A DNA stretch of 35,558 bases from Actinomycetes bacterium (lineage in GTDB: Bacteria; Actinomycetota; Acidimicrobiia; Acidimicrobiales; JAKAOS01), in the NCBI GenBank assembly GCA_021791675.1, contig JAJYWE010000028.1, positions 1-35,558 on the forward strand. Reading direction: 5' to 3'. A model generated the notes under the pieces. It did not search any database, was not told where the DNA came from, and worked only from the letters and a program-made list of their open reading frames with translations. The position numbers and the translations under genes were made by a program. Shown one piece after another: positions 15,406 through 24,002 of this stretch. Numbering within the stretch: the first letter of the stretch is position 1; the number at the start of each line of letters is the position of its first letter.

Positions 15406-16602
15406 ATGCGCACGGTACCCCTCCGCCTCCGCCCGACTCCGGGCGACCAGCTGCTCACCCACGAGGAGGCGCTGCAGAGCCCGTGCGACTCCTGCGGCCC
15501 GGCTCCCTGCTGCACCACGCTCCAGGTGGAGGAGTTCACCATGGCGCATCTGGAGGACCTCGACTACGCCAAGTTCTTGCTCGGCTTCGACGGCATCGAG
15601 CTCGTGCTGCTCGCGAACGGCCGGTGGCGGGTCCACTTCCACGCGGCGTGCCGCCTCTTGGACGCGACACACCGCTGCACCGTGCACGGCACCGACGCGC
15701 AGCCACACATCTGTCGCGACTACGACGCCTACGCCTGCAGCTACCGCCCCCTCTGGGTCGAGGGCGACGAGACCGGTGCGTTCCGCATCGACGAGCGTCG
15801 CCTCGCCGTGCTCAGCGCGGAGATCGGCTTCGACCGACGCCGTCGGATCGCGACGCTGCCCCCCTGGGAGTGGATGGCCGAGACGTTCGCAGCACTCGGC
15901 CCAGCCGAGGTGACCTCCCCCGAGCGTGCCTCGAGCGCCATGCCCCCTGTGAGGGACCCGTCGGCGCCCGCCGGCGGGTACGGCGAGGCAACAGATGCCC
16001 CCACCCCGGGGGGAGCTCCCGCGCCGACCTCGCGGCCGAGGAGGGCCGCTGCGGGCTCGCCCGGTGCCAATGGGGCTCGCCCCGGCGTGCCGGCGGTCGA
16101 GCGGACCGGCGCCCGGCGCCTCTCCTTCCTCGACCCCGCGGTGCAGGACCCCTGCGCCAGCTGCGCAGCCTGGTGCTGTACCAGGCTGGTCTTCCCGATC
16201 CCGGCCCCCGAGCGCCTCGCGCAGCTCGACTTCGTGCGGTTCTCGCTCGGCTTCCCAGGGGTCGAGGTCGCGATCGACGAGGACGGCTGGGCACTGGTGC
16301 TGGCCACCCGGTGCCGTCATCTGCGCGGGACCCGCTGCTCGCTCTACGGGACGCCCGAGCGGCCCCTGCACTGCAGCTCCTTCTCCGCACTCGGGTGCCG
16401 GTACCCCGAGAGCTTCGGGGACGGGGGCCCGAGGGACGGGGTACGGCTCGGCTTCGACCAGCTCGAGGCCCTCCTCGAGCTGGCGACCGTCGAGGGAGGG
16501 TCGGTGCAGCCCCCGACCGTCGCAGCACTGCGGCGTGCGGGCGTCGGCGTGGGCGCCGGGGTCGGCTCGCAGCCGGCCTGCCCGGCCGCCGCTCCCAGCT
16601 GA
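15406..16602 (+). CDS. Tandem YkgJ/UPF0153 cysteine-cluster protein
   Basis: 398 residues with two copies of the YkgJ-type metal-binding cysteine cluster. Copy 1 has CDSCGPAPCCTTLQV at about 27-41, then CRLLDATHRCTVHG and CRDYDAYAC. Copy 2, after a linker of about 80 Pro/Ala/Gly-rich residues, has CASCAAWCCTRLVF, then CRHLRGTRCSLYG and CSSFSALGC. Each copy also keeps the pattern D(Y/F)..(K/R)F.LGF..(I/V)E between clusters. Single-domain YkgJ proteins are thought to bind zinc or iron-sulfur; their function is not known. The fusion suggests an ancient duplication. ATG at 15406 starts 4 nt after the DMT gene stop, so the two are probably one transcript. Confidence 0.85.
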   Translation: MRTVPLRLRPTPGDQLLTHEEALQSPCDSCGPAPCCTTLQVEEFTMAHLEDLDYAKFLLGFDGIELVLLANGRWRVHFHAACRLLDATHRCTVHGTDAQPHICRDYDAYACSYRPLWVEGDETGAFRIDERRLAVLSAEIGFDRRRRIATLPPWEWMAETFAALGPAEVTSPERASSAMPPVRDPSAPAGGYGEATDAPTPGGAPAPTSRPRRAAAGSPGANGARPGVPAVERTGARRLSFLDPAVQDPCASCAAWCCTRLVFPIPAPERLAQLDFVRFSLGFPGVEVAIDEDGWALVLATRCRHLRGTRCSLYGTPERPLHCSSFSALGCRYPESFGDGGPRDGVRLGFDQLEALLELATVEGGSVQPPTVAALRRAGVGVGAGVGSQPACPAAAPS

Positions 16603-16682
16603 CCCATACCAGCCGGCCAGCCCGGCCGCCGCCCGGTTGACGCTTCGGTGACGCTCGAGCGGGCGGGCCTCGCTCCCGTCCT

Positions 16683-16708
16683 GACCCGGGGGCTACCGGC
16701 CCGGGGTC
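16683..16708. terminator. GC-rich hairpin at the 3' end of the MMPL gene
   Basis: GACCCGGG at 16683-16690 can pair with CCCGGGGTC at 16700-16708 (one bulged base), with the MMPL stop codon inside the loop. It sits between convergent genes. No T-run is present, so it is only a possible terminator. Confidence 0.3.
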
Positions 16709-19044
16709 GGGACGAGCTGCTCGCCCGAGTCCACCACGCGCTCGGCCGTGCCCCCGTCGGGCTCCCCCGGCGTGTCCTGGCGCAGCCTCGACGGCCACCA
16801 GTTCCAGCGCCCGAGGAGGACCACCGTCGAGGGGACGAGGACGGTGCGGACGAAGAAGGTGTCGAGGATGATCCCGAAGGCGAGCCCGAAGCCGATGTCC
16901 CGGATCTGGGAGCCCCCAGGGCCCGCCGAGCCGGCCACCGCGAAGACGAGGAACGTCCCCGCGAGCACCATGCCAGCCGAGGTGACGGTCGTACCGGTGA
17001 CCCCGATCGCCTTCGTCACGGCCTCACGGAGCGGCATGTGCGCCGCCTCCTCACGGATGCGCGACATGACGAGGATGTTGTAGTCCTCCCCGAGTGCGAG
17101 CAGGAAGATGAACATGAGGAACGGGAGGATGAAGGTCAGCCCCGAGGCACCACCCAGGTCCATGAAGACGATGACCGAGAGCCCGAGCGCCGCCAGGTAC
17201 GACAGCCCGACACTCGCGATGAGATAGAACGGCGCCACCAGGCTGCGGAGCAGGAGCGCGAGGAGCAACCCGATGACGAGGACGGCGATCGGGACGATGC
17301 GGAACAAGTCCGCGTTCGAGGTCGCGTTGACGTCGTAGAGGGCGGGTGCCTCCCCGGCAACCCCCGAGTTCGTCGCATGCGCCGCGACCGCGGCCCGGGC
17401 GAGCGCGGCGCGGATGGCGGGGACCGCGTTGATGGCAGCCGTCTGCGAGGGGTTCCCGGCGGCGAGCGAGGCCTCGAACTGCATGGTGTGGCCGTCAGCC
17501 GAGACCAGCTGGGCCTCAGCCCGGTACGCCTGGTAGAGCGGCAGGGGAATCCGTGCCCCGGCCGTGCCGGCCAGGGGAACCGCCGGGAGGCGCCCCGGCG
17601 GGCCGAGCACGGCGTGGAGGTGCACCAGGGTCGTCGGGGACAGCGGCACCCCGGCGGGATCGAGCGGGCCGACGAGCCCGGTGAAGAGCCGGCTCGCGTC
17701 GAGGGTCCGCTCGGCGGGCGCGATCTGACCCGGGTCCGTCCAGATCGGGGTCGCGAAGCGCAGGACCAGGTTGGTCGGGTTCGCCGAGGCCGCAGGGAAG
17801 TTCGCCGCGAGCACCGCGTCTCCGAGGGCGGAGTCGCTCCCCTTCGGCGGCGCGGTCGCGCCGCCGAAGCCCGAGGGCCGGTTGCCCGTTGCGGCGATGG
17901 CGAGGCCGCCGAAGACCACGAGCCCGACCACGAGCGTGAGGGCCGGTCGCTTCACGATCCGCCCAGCGACCTCGCCCCAGGTGCCCGTCGTGCGCGCGCC
18001 GGCCTTGTTCTTGGTCGGCCAGAACAGGCCGCGCCCGAGAACGGCGAGCAGGGCCGGGAGGAGCGTGAGGCCCGCGAGGAGCATCAGCCCGATGCCGATC
18101 GCGAGCGGGATACCGAGGTCGTGGTAGATCCCGAAGGTCGCGAAGAGCAGGCTCAGCAGGGCCGCGATGACGGTCGCCGCCGAGAAGGTGATCGACTCGC
18201 CCACCCGCCGGAGCGCGACCTCCACGGCCTCGCGGTGGGGCAGGCCACGGCGCATCTCCTCTCGTACCCGGAACACCAGGAAGAGGCCGTAGTCCGTCCC
18301 GGCACCGAGCACGAGCACGATGAGGAGCAGCTGGGCGACGCTCGACACCTTGACACCCGTGTGCGCGACCCCCGCCACGACGGGCTCGGCGATCTGGAGG
18401 ACCAGCGCGGCGGGGAGCAGGGTCGCGAGCGGCGCGAGGAAGCTCCGGAAGATCACGAGCAAGAGCAGCACGATGAACACCAACGAGAGCAGCTGGGTCT
18501 GGCTCCCGTTGCTCCCGGCCTGGCGGTTGAGGTCGACGGCTACCGCCACCGGACCGGCGGTGTGGAACACCAACCCCGGTGGCGCACCGACAGTGGCGAA
18601 ACTCGCCCGGAGCGCGTCAACGAGCTGGGTCGCGGGGGTCTCGCTGTCGCCCGAGACGTCCGCGCGGACGACGACCTGCGCCGCCTTGCCGTTCTTCGAG
18701 AGCCCGACGAAGTGGGCGCCGAGGGAGTGCACGGCATGGGAGGCGGCCACGGTCTCCCGCTGCACCGCCGCAAGATCTGCCGCCGTGAGCACCTTGCCGT
18801 CGACGTTGCTCGCGACGACGATCACGGTCTGGGCGCTGCCGGAGCCGAGCAGCGGCGCGGCGAGGACCGCTGCTCGCTCGCTGGGCGCGCTCGCAGGGAG
18901 GAAGGACTGGTTGTTGTTGTTGATGACGCTCGAGAGCGACGGGAGGAACGCCGTCGCGGCAACTGCGCCCGCGATCCAGACCGCGATCACCACCCAACGG
19001 AACCGGACGGCAAAGTGGCCGAGCCCTCCGAAGAACTTCGACAC
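16693..19044 (-). CDS. MMPL-family RND transporter
   Basis: 783 residues with the MMPL/RND plan: a first helix (VVIAVWIAGAVAATAFLP) then a large external loop, a five-to-six-helix bundle, a second external loop and a second bundle. GAGTDYGLFLVFRVREEMRRG and its counterpart ALGEDYNILVMSRIREEAAHM are the paired GxDY-type motifs of the proton relay in the two halves, and mark the family. In actinobacteria MMPL proteins export lipids, glycolipids or siderophores. The GTG at 19044 is chosen: it starts HVSKFFGGLGHFAVRF and has GAGGAAGGG 6 nt upstream, while an ATG 132 nt further up would add a low-complexity Arg/Gly stretch. A palindrome at 19168-19186 lies upstream. It may serve the lipid genes nearby, but no partner is fused to it. 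Confidence 0.9.
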   Translation of the reverse strand: MSKFFGGLGHFAVRFRWVVIAVWIAGAVAATAFLPSLSSVINNNNQSFLPASAPSERAAVLAAPLLGSGSAQTVIVVASNVDGKVLTAADLAAVQRETVAASHAVHSLGAHFVGLSKNGKAAQVVVRADVSGDSETPATQLVDALRASFATVGAPPGLVFHTAGPVAVAVDLNRQAGSNGSQTQLLSLVFIVLLLLVIFRSFLAPLATLLPAALVLQIAEPVVAGVAHTGVKVSSVAQLLLIVLVLGAGTDYGLFLVFRVREEMRRGLPHREAVEVALRRVGESITFSAATVIAALLSLLFATFGIYHDLGIPLAIGIGLMLLAGLTLLPALLAVLGRGLFWPTKNKAGARTTGTWGEVAGRIVKRPALTLVVGLVVFGGLAIAATGNRPSGFGGATAPPKGSDSALGDAVLAANFPAASANPTNLVLRFATPIWTDPGQIAPAERTLDASRLFTGLVGPLDPAGVPLSPTTLVHLHAVLGPPGRLPAVPLAGTAGARIPLPLYQAYRAEAQLVSADGHTMQFEASLAAGNPSQTAAINAVPAIRAALARAAVAAHATNSGVAGEAPALYDVNATSNADLFRIVPIAVLVIGLLLALLLRSLVAPFYLIASVGLSYLAALGLSVIVFMDLGGASGLTFILPFLMFIFLLALGEDYNILVMSRIREEAAHMPLREAVTKAIGVTGTTVTSAGMVLAGTFLVFAVAGSAGPGGSQIRDIGFGLAFGIILDTFFVRTVLVPSTVVLLGRWNWWPSRLRQDTPGEPDGGTAERVVDSGEQLVPTPGR

Positions 19045-19345
19045 GTGGTTCCCTTCCTCTCGTCTTCCCAGCCGCCGCGACTGGCCACCACCTGCCCTCT
19101 CGCCCGTCACAGCCGAGCGGCGGTCCGGTCGCGCCCCGTCGTCAGAGCCTGCTCCGGGGGTGGCAAGACTGATCACTCATCAGTGAAGGGGGAGACCCTG
19201 AACGGAATCTGAGGAAACTGCCGAGGTCCCGGACCGGAAGGTGGTGCGCCGGGGCCCGGCCGCCCCGCCGGGCCACCGAGTCGGCGAGTCCACGTGGTGG
19301 AGGACCGCAGGGTGCGAGGAGGGCGCCGGTCCCGGCCGTTGTGGC
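19045..19345. other. Spacer between ccdA and the MMPL gene
   Basis: About 300 bp without a supported gene. It holds the palindromic element at 19168-19186 and the MMPL ribosome-binding site at about 19051-19059. Confidence 0.5.
19168..19186. promoter_or_regulatory. Candidate operator upstream of the MMPL gene
   Basis: ACTGAT-CACTC-ATCAGT is a perfect inverted repeat (6-bp arms, 5-bp spacer), and TCACT-CATC-AGTGA (19173-19186) is a second, overlapping one. TetR-family operators often look like this, and MMPL genes are commonly under TetR repressors. No regulator gene is adjacent. Confidence 0.45.
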
Positions 19346-20095
19346 TCACCCCAGGTTGACGAGGTGCCCGAGCCCGATGGCGGCGAACGCCGCCTGGAGC
19401 TCTGCGACGACGAACGAAAAGCGGTTCAGGACGAGCAGGACGCCGAAGAAGCCCATCACGCCCGCGGAGGCCAACGAGACCCCGCGAAGGTGGCGCCGGA
19501 GCGGGCGGAGTGCGCCCGCCACGCGTTCCGCGGCCAGACCGGCGGCGAGGAAGCAGACGCCCATGCCCACGACGTAGGCGAGGAGCAGGAGCGCTCCGGG
19601 GAGGGCCCGCCCCTGGGTGGCCGCGACGGCGAGGACGGACCCCATGACCGGGCCCACGCAGGGAACCCAACCGAAGGCCAGGGCGGCGCCCGCCACGGGT
19701 GCGGTGAAGCGGCCGAGCGCGGCGGGCGAGACGTGCAGGCGCCGCTCTCGCGCCAGCCACGGAACGGGGAAGAGGTTCGACGCTGCGAGCAGGACTGCGA
19801 GCAGCACGACCACCACACCGGAGGCCCTCGTGAGCACGGCCTGGCGATGGACCAGCGCATGGCTGAGCGCGGTCGAGCTCAGGTAGAGCACCACGAACAC
19901 GGCGGCGAAGCCGGCCACGAACAGCCCGGTCCTCCCCGCGATCCGCCAGGCGTGCTCACGCCTACCGAGCTCGTGCACCTCGACGCCGCTCACCACGGCG
20001 AGGTAGGCAGGCACGAGCGGGAGCACGCAGGGCGAGAGGAAGGAGGCGACGCCTCCGCCGAAGGCGACGCCGTAGGCGAGGGGCCCGAGCTCCAC
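19346..20095 (-). CDS. ccdA: Cytochrome c biogenesis protein CcdA (thiol-disulfide reductase)
   Basis: 249 residues, six or so transmembrane helices. The redox cysteine pair is C23 in VASFLSPCVLPLVPAYL and C146 in FGWVPCVGPVMGSVLAV, the two conserved motifs of CcdA/DsbD membrane domains. The protein moves reducing equivalents from cytoplasmic thioredoxin across the membrane, usually to keep apocytochrome c cysteines reduced. No other cytochrome maturation gene (ResA/ResB/ResC) is in the window, so its partner must be elsewhere. GTG 20095 is preceded by TACGAT and 6 nt, a leaderless arrangement. It is divergent from pgsA by only 38 bp. Confidence 0.92.
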   Translation of the reverse strand: MELGPLAYGVAFGGGVASFLSPCVLPLVPAYLAVVSGVEVHELGRREHAWRIAGRTGLFVAGFAAVFVVLYLSSTALSHALVHRQAVLTRASGVVVVLLAVLLAASNLFPVPWLARERRLHVSPAALGRFTAPVAGAALAFGWVPCVGPVMGSVLAVAATQGRALPGALLLLAYVVGMGVCFLAAGLAAERVAGALRPLRRHLRGVSLASAGVMGFFGVLLVLNRFSFVVAELQAAFAAIGLGHLVNLG

Positions 20096-20101
20096 ACCCC
20101 G

Positions 20102-20107
20102 ATCGTA
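20102..20107 (-). promoter_or_regulatory. Candidate -10 of ccdA
   Basis: TACGAT on the minus strand, exactly 6 nt before the GTG at 20095. It faces the pgsA -10 only 14 bp away, so the two promoters overlap. Confidence 0.5.
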
Positions 20108-20121
20108 GGCGAGCGGCCACG

Positions 20122-20127
20122 TAGACT
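20122..20127 (+). promoter_or_regulatory. Candidate -10 of the pgsA-like gene
   Basis: TAGACT, exactly 6 nt before the GTG at 20134. No Shine-Dalgarno is present. Confidence 0.5.
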
Positions 20128-20133
20128 CCCCGC

Positions 20134-20955
20134 GTGTCGGACCCCCATCCCGTCGGCCGGCCGACTACGGCCCATCGCGGTGCCCGAGGGTCGAGGCCCG
20201 TTTCGCGGGACGGGCCCGCTCCGACCGACTCGGGGGCCACCGGCCCAGGCGTCCGCCCCGGAGGACGAGCCGTCGTCACGGTGCCGAACGGAATCACCGC
20301 GCTGCGGCTCGCGCTGGTCCCCGCGTTCCTCTGGTTGCTGCTCGGTGCCGACCGCCCCCTGGCCGCCGCTGGGCTCCTCGGCCTGCTCGGGGCGACCGAC
20401 TTCCTCGACGGCTTCCTCGCCCGGCGGCTCTCCCAGGTCTCGGCCCTCGGCACGGTGCTCGACCCGCTGGCCGACCGGGTGCTCGTCACCGCCGCGGCCG
20501 TGGGCGGCGTCGTAGCCGGCGCGGTCCCAGTCCCCCTCGTCGCCGTGGTACTGGCCCGCGAGGCGCTCGTCTCGGTGAGCGTCGTGGTCCTGGCGCTCTT
20601 CGGGGCCGGCCGAGTCGACGTCCGGCCCGTCGGGAAGGCGGGAACCTTCGCGCTCCTCTGCGCGCTGCCGCTCTTCCTCGCTGCGGCTGCAGGGGGTCCC
20701 GGTCGCGGCCCCCTGGAGGTGATCGCCTGGGTGCTGGGGGTCGCTGGGGTGGTCCTCGGCTGGGCCGCCGTGCTGTCCTACGTCCAGCCAGCCCTGGCTG
20801 CGTGGGCGGAACGGGGCCAGCGGGCCATGGTCGCGGGCATCGAGGGAGGCTCGCCATGCCCCCGATCCTGGGTAGCCCGCGATCCAGGACGGCCCACCAT
20901 CCCCGAGCGGGCAGCGGCCCGGGATGGGGCAAGCCTGGGGCCTCTCGGGCGGTAG
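20134..20955 (+). CDS. CDP-alcohol phosphatidyltransferase (PgsA-like)
   Basis: 273 residues. The signature D-G-x2-A-R-x8-G-x3-D-x3-D is complete: D92 G93, A96 R97, G106, D110 and D114 in DGFLARRLSQVSALGTVLDPLAD. The enzyme joins a CDP-diacylglycerol to an alcohol at the membrane; NGITALRLALVPAFLWLLL before the motif and the overall size resemble phosphatidylglycerophosphate synthase, though phosphatidylinositol-phosphate synthase is not excluded. About 48 unusual N-terminal residues precede the domain and a Pro/Arg-rich tail follows. Translation from GTG 20134 is supported by TAGACT 6 nt upstream; without this an inner GTG near 20281 would be tempting. A 30-nt gap separates it from the next gene. 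Confidence 0.88.
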   Translation: MSDPHPVGRPTTAHRGARGSRPVSRDGPAPTDSGATGPGVRPGGRAVVTVPNGITALRLALVPAFLWLLLGADRPLAAAGLLGLLGATDFLDGFLARRLSQVSALGTVLDPLADRVLVTAAAVGGVVAGAVPVPLVAVVLAREALVSVSVVVLALFGAGRVDVRPVGKAGTFALLCALPLFLAAAAGGPGRGPLEVIAWVLGVAGVVLGWAAVLSYVQPALAAWAERGQRAMVAGIEGGSPCPRSWVARDPGRPTIPERAAARDGASLGPLGR

Positions 20956-20985
20956 CCCGCGGCGAACGCGGGGTAGGAGGAGACC

Positions 20986-23505
20986 ATGAAGGCGCTCATC
21001 ATGGCCGGCGGAGAGGGGACTCGGCTCCGCCCCCTCACGTCGACACAGCCGAAGCCCATGCTCCCGATGGTGAACCGGCCGATGCTCGCGCACGTCGTCT
21101 CGCTACTCGCCGCGCACGGCTTCGACGACATCGTCGTGACGCTCGCCTTCCTCCCCGAGGCGATCCGGAACTTCTTCGGAGACGGCTCGGAGTTCGGCGT
21201 GCGGATCTCGTACGCGACCGAAGAGGCACCCCTCGGCACGGCGGGCTCCGTGCGCAACGCGCGAGACGAGCTCGACGAGCCCTTCCTCGTGATCTCCGGC
21301 GACGTCGTCACCGACATCGACCTCTCCGCCGTCGTCGCCTTCCACGAGGAGCGCAACGCGATGGCAACCCTCGCGCTGACGGCTCGACCCGACCCGCTCG
21401 AGTTCGGGATCGTGATCTGCCACGAGGACGGGACCGTCGAGCGGTTCCTCGAGAAGCCGAGCTGGGGCGAGGTCTTCAGCGACACCGTCAACACCGGCAT
21501 CTACGTGCTCGACCCGTCGATCTTCTCCTTCATCCCGGACGACCGCCCCTCGGACTTCTCCGGCGAGGTGTTCCCGGCGCTGTTGGAGGCGGGCAAGGGG
21601 GTCTTCGGCTTCCGGGCCCCGGGCTACTGGGAGGACGTCGGGACGCTCGGCGCCTACCTCCGGACGCACCAGGAGGTGCTCGGCGGGCGGGTCGAGCTCG
21701 AGATCCCGGGATTCCGGCTGGGCGAGGGGGTCTGGCTCGGCGAGGGCGCGGAGGTGGACCCGTCGGCAAAGATCTCGGGGCCCTCGGTGATCGGCGACTA
21801 CTGCCGCATCGGCCCGGACGTCCAGATCCTGCCCGGCACCACGCTCGGCGCCAACGTACGCGTCGGCGCAGACGCCGTGATCGAGCGGAGTGTGGTCCAC
21901 GACAACTGCCTGATCGGCCAGGGCGCGTCGCTTCGGGGCTGCGTGGTGGGGCGCTCGTCGGACCTGCGGCGCGGCGTGCGCTGCGAGGAGGGCGTGGTCG
22001 TCGGGGAGCGCTGCCGGATCGGGGCCGGCGCCGTCCTCGCGGCAGGCGTCAAGGTCTACCCGGCCAAGACCGTCGACCCCGGGGCCGCGGTCAACGCGAG
22101 TGTGGTCTGGGAGACCAAGGCCTCGCGCAGCCTGTTCGGTGTGGCCGGGGTGGCTGGCCTCGCGAACGTCGACATCTCACCAGAGCTCTCCGTCCGCCTC
22201 TCGATGGCCTACGCGGCCACGCTCCCGAAGGGCTCCACGGTGACGACGTCGCGCGACACCTCCCGCGCTGCCCGGGTGCTGAAGCGGGCGGTCATGGTCG
22301 GGCTCAACGCCTCGGGCGTCCACGTCCACGACCTCGAGGCCACGACCGTGCCGGTGACCCGCTTCGCAGTCCGCAACGCCCGCCAACAGGGCGGGATCAC
22401 GGTGCGCATGGATCCGGAGGATCCGCAGAGCGTGGTCATCCGGTTCTTCGACGATCGGGGGCTCGACCTCTCGCCCGACGCCCAGCGTCGGGTCGAGCGC
22501 CTGCTCTCGCGCGAGGACTTCCGCCGCGCGCTCGCGGGCGAACTCGGTGACCTCGAGTTCCCGGCCCGGGTCCTCGACTCCTACACCCTCGCGCTCACGT
22601 CCGTGGTCGACCTCGCCGCGCTCCGGGCGAGCCGCTTCAAGCTCGTGGTCGACTATTCGTTCGGGACAACCAGCTTCGTCATGCCGACGGTGCTGGCAAA
22701 GCTCGGGGCGGACGTGCTTGCCATCAATCCCTACGCAGCCACCACCGGCCTGCTCCGCTTCGACCGCCAGGAGGCAGCGGCTCGCGTGGCGTCCCTCGTC
22801 ACCTCCTCGGGCGCGTCCCTCGGCGTCGTCCTCGACCCCCACGGGGAGAGCCTCACCCTCGTCGACGATCGCGGCCAGATCCTCGACGCGACCACGGCGG
22901 CTTTGGCACTCCTCACGCTCGCCGGCGGGGCGGAGATCGGGTCGCGGGTCGTGCTGCCGGTGAACGCCCCGGCTGCGGCGGCGACCCTCTGGGAGGCCTC
23001 GGGAGGGCACGTGACCTGGGCGAAGCTTGCGCCGCAGGCCCTTCTCGAGGCTGGCGAGGAGGCCGACCTCGTCGTGGGCCCGGACGGCGCCTTTGCCTTC
23101 CCGCGTATCCTCCCCGGCTTCGACGCTGCGGCCACCCTCGTCCAGCTGCTCGGAATGCTCGCGACGAGTGGCCTGCCCCTCTCCAAGACGGTCGGCGCGC
23201 TGCCGCCGGTGCACGTCCGCCACGAGCAGCTCGTGACCCCCTGGGAGCGCAAGGGAGCGCTCATGCGAGCGGTGGTCGAGCACTTCGCCGGCGACGACAG
23301 CGAGCTGCTCGATGGCGTCAAGCTCCCGACCCCGGGGGGATGGGTCCTCGTCGTCCCAGATCCGGAGGAGCCCACGACCCACCTCTACCTGGAGGAGTGC
23401 TCGCCCGAGGCGCTCGACACCGCTACCGCCCTGTGGACTCAGCGCCTCCGGGGGCTGGTGGCCTCGCTCGCAGTACCACCGACGGCACGGGTTCCACCGG
23501 GATAG
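20986..23505 (+). CDS. Mannose-1-phosphate guanylyltransferase-like, fused to LbH and degenerate phosphomannomutase domains
   Basis: 839 residues in three parts. Residues 1 to about 240 are a sugar-phosphate nucleotidylyltransferase: MKALIMAGGEGTRLRPLT, with KPMLPMVNRPM and VISGDVVTDID. Residues about 245-380 are a left-handed beta-helix (hexapeptide repeats such as VWLGEGAEVDPSAKISGP). From about 390 a phosphomannomutase-like domain follows: TTSRDTSRAARVLKRAVMVGLNASG and FKLVVDYSFGTTSFVMPTVLAKLG. In this domain the usual TASHNP phosphoserine loop appears replaced (GGITVRMDPEDPQSV) and the DPDGDR metal loop reads VVLDPHGESLTLVDDRG, so mutase activity is doubtful. The fusion is known in cyanobacteria and actinobacteria. 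GDP-mannose for cell-surface glycans is the probable product of the first domain. GGAGGAG lies just before ATG 20986. Confidence 0.85.
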   Translation: MKALIMAGGEGTRLRPLTSTQPKPMLPMVNRPMLAHVVSLLAAHGFDDIVVTLAFLPEAIRNFFGDGSEFGVRISYATEEAPLGTAGSVRNARDELDEPFLVISGDVVTDIDLSAVVAFHEERNAMATLALTARPDPLEFGIVICHEDGTVERFLEKPSWGEVFSDTVNTGIYVLDPSIFSFIPDDRPSDFSGEVFPALLEAGKGVFGFRAPGYWEDVGTLGAYLRTHQEVLGGRVELEIPGFRLGEGVWLGEGAEVDPSAKISGPSVIGDYCRIGPDVQILPGTTLGANVRVGADAVIERSVVHDNCLIGQGASLRGCVVGRSSDLRRGVRCEEGVVVGERCRIGAGAVLAAGVKVYPAKTVDPGAAVNASVVWETKASRSLFGVAGVAGLANVDISPELSVRLSMAYAATLPKGSTVTTSRDTSRAARVLKRAVMVGLNASGVHVHDLEATTVPVTRFAVRNARQQGGITVRMDPEDPQSVVIRFFDDRGLDLSPDAQRRVERLLSREDFRRALAGELGDLEFPARVLDSYTLALTSVVDLAALRASRFKLVVDYSFGTTSFVMPTVLAKLGADVLAINPYAATTGLLRFDRQEAAARVASLVTSSGASLGVVLDPHGESLTLVDDRGQILDATTAALALLTLAGGAEIGSRVVLPVNAPAAAATLWEASGGHVTWAKLAPQALLEAGEEADLVVGPDGAFAFPRILPGFDAAATLVQLLGMLATSGLPLSKTVGALPPVHVRHEQLVTPWERKGALMRAVVEHFAGDDSELLDGVKLPTPGGWVLVVPDPEEPTTHLYLEECSPEALDTATALWTQRLRGLVASLAVPPTARVPPG

Positions 23506-23508
23506 GGT
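23503..23508 (+). promoter_or_regulatory. Candidate -10 of gcvH
   Basis: TAGGGT, 6 nt before GTG 23515. It includes the TAG stop codon of the preceding gene. Confidence 0.45.
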
Positions 23509-23514
23509 TTTGGC

Positions 23515-23895
23515 GTGCACGTGCCCGAGGACCTCCGTTACACGAACGACCACGAGTGGGCCAGGCCCGAGGGGGCTGCCATACGAATCGGCATCACGGA
23601 CTACGCGCAGGACGCCCTCGGCGACATCGTCTTCGTCCAGCTGCCGGAGGTGGGGGCCACCGTGCAGGCGGCCGAAGGGCTTGGCGAGGTCGAGTCCACG
23701 AAGTCGGTGTCCGACCTCTACGCCCCGGTCTCGGGGGAGGTGGTCGAAGTGAACGCCGAGCTCGCCGACCGTCCCCAGCTGCTGAACGAGGACCCCTACG
23801 GAGAGGGCTGGATCTGTGTGGTCCGTCCGAGTGACCCGGGCTCGCTCGCCGCGCTCCTCTCGCCCGAGGCGTACCGAGATCTGATCGCCGGCTGA
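23515..23895 (+). CDS. gcvH: Glycine cleavage system H protein
   Basis: 126 residues, the usual size. The lipoyl-lysine motif GLGEVESTKSVSDLYAPVSG puts the lipoyl-bearing Lys at 63. The flanks are typical: RYTNDHEWAR, IGITDYAQDALGDIVFVQLPEVG, and LNEDPYGEGWICVVRPSD. It shuttles the aminomethyl group between the P, T and L proteins in the cytoplasm. The T protein gene lies at 27240; no P or L gene is in the window. GTG at 23515 is favoured over GTG 23521 because TAGGGT is 6 nt upstream. It begins the gcvH-FHA-MerR-nuclease-MerR series that matches Rv1826-Rv1830 of Mycobacterium. Confidence 0.96.
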   Translation: MHVPEDLRYTNDHEWARPEGAAIRIGITDYAQDALGDIVFVQLPEVGATVQAAEGLGEVESTKSVSDLYAPVSGEVVEVNAELADRPQLLNEDPYGEGWICVVRPSDPGSLAALLSPEAYRDLIAG

Positions 23896-23990
23896 GCGTC
23901 CGGGCCCGGCGGGCTCTCGGAGTCGGTCGGGCCTGGCGGGGGGGTTGATTTCGCGAAGCGTCCAGCCGGCGCAGGCCGGGACGGATCTGG

Positions 23991-23996
23991 CAGAGT
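23991..23996 (+). promoter_or_regulatory. Candidate -10 of the FHA protein gene
   Basis: CAGAGT, 6 nt before ATG 24003; it breaks the T at position 1 but keeps A2 and T6. It favours ATG 24003 over GTG 24000. Confidence 0.35.
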
Positions 23997-24002
23997 ACCG
24001 TG

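Noticed and set aside
16648-19212. 854-codon plus-strand frame opposite the MMPL gene
   Set aside because: Charged low-complexity sequence without any family pattern; the antisense frame is an unmistakable MMPL protein.
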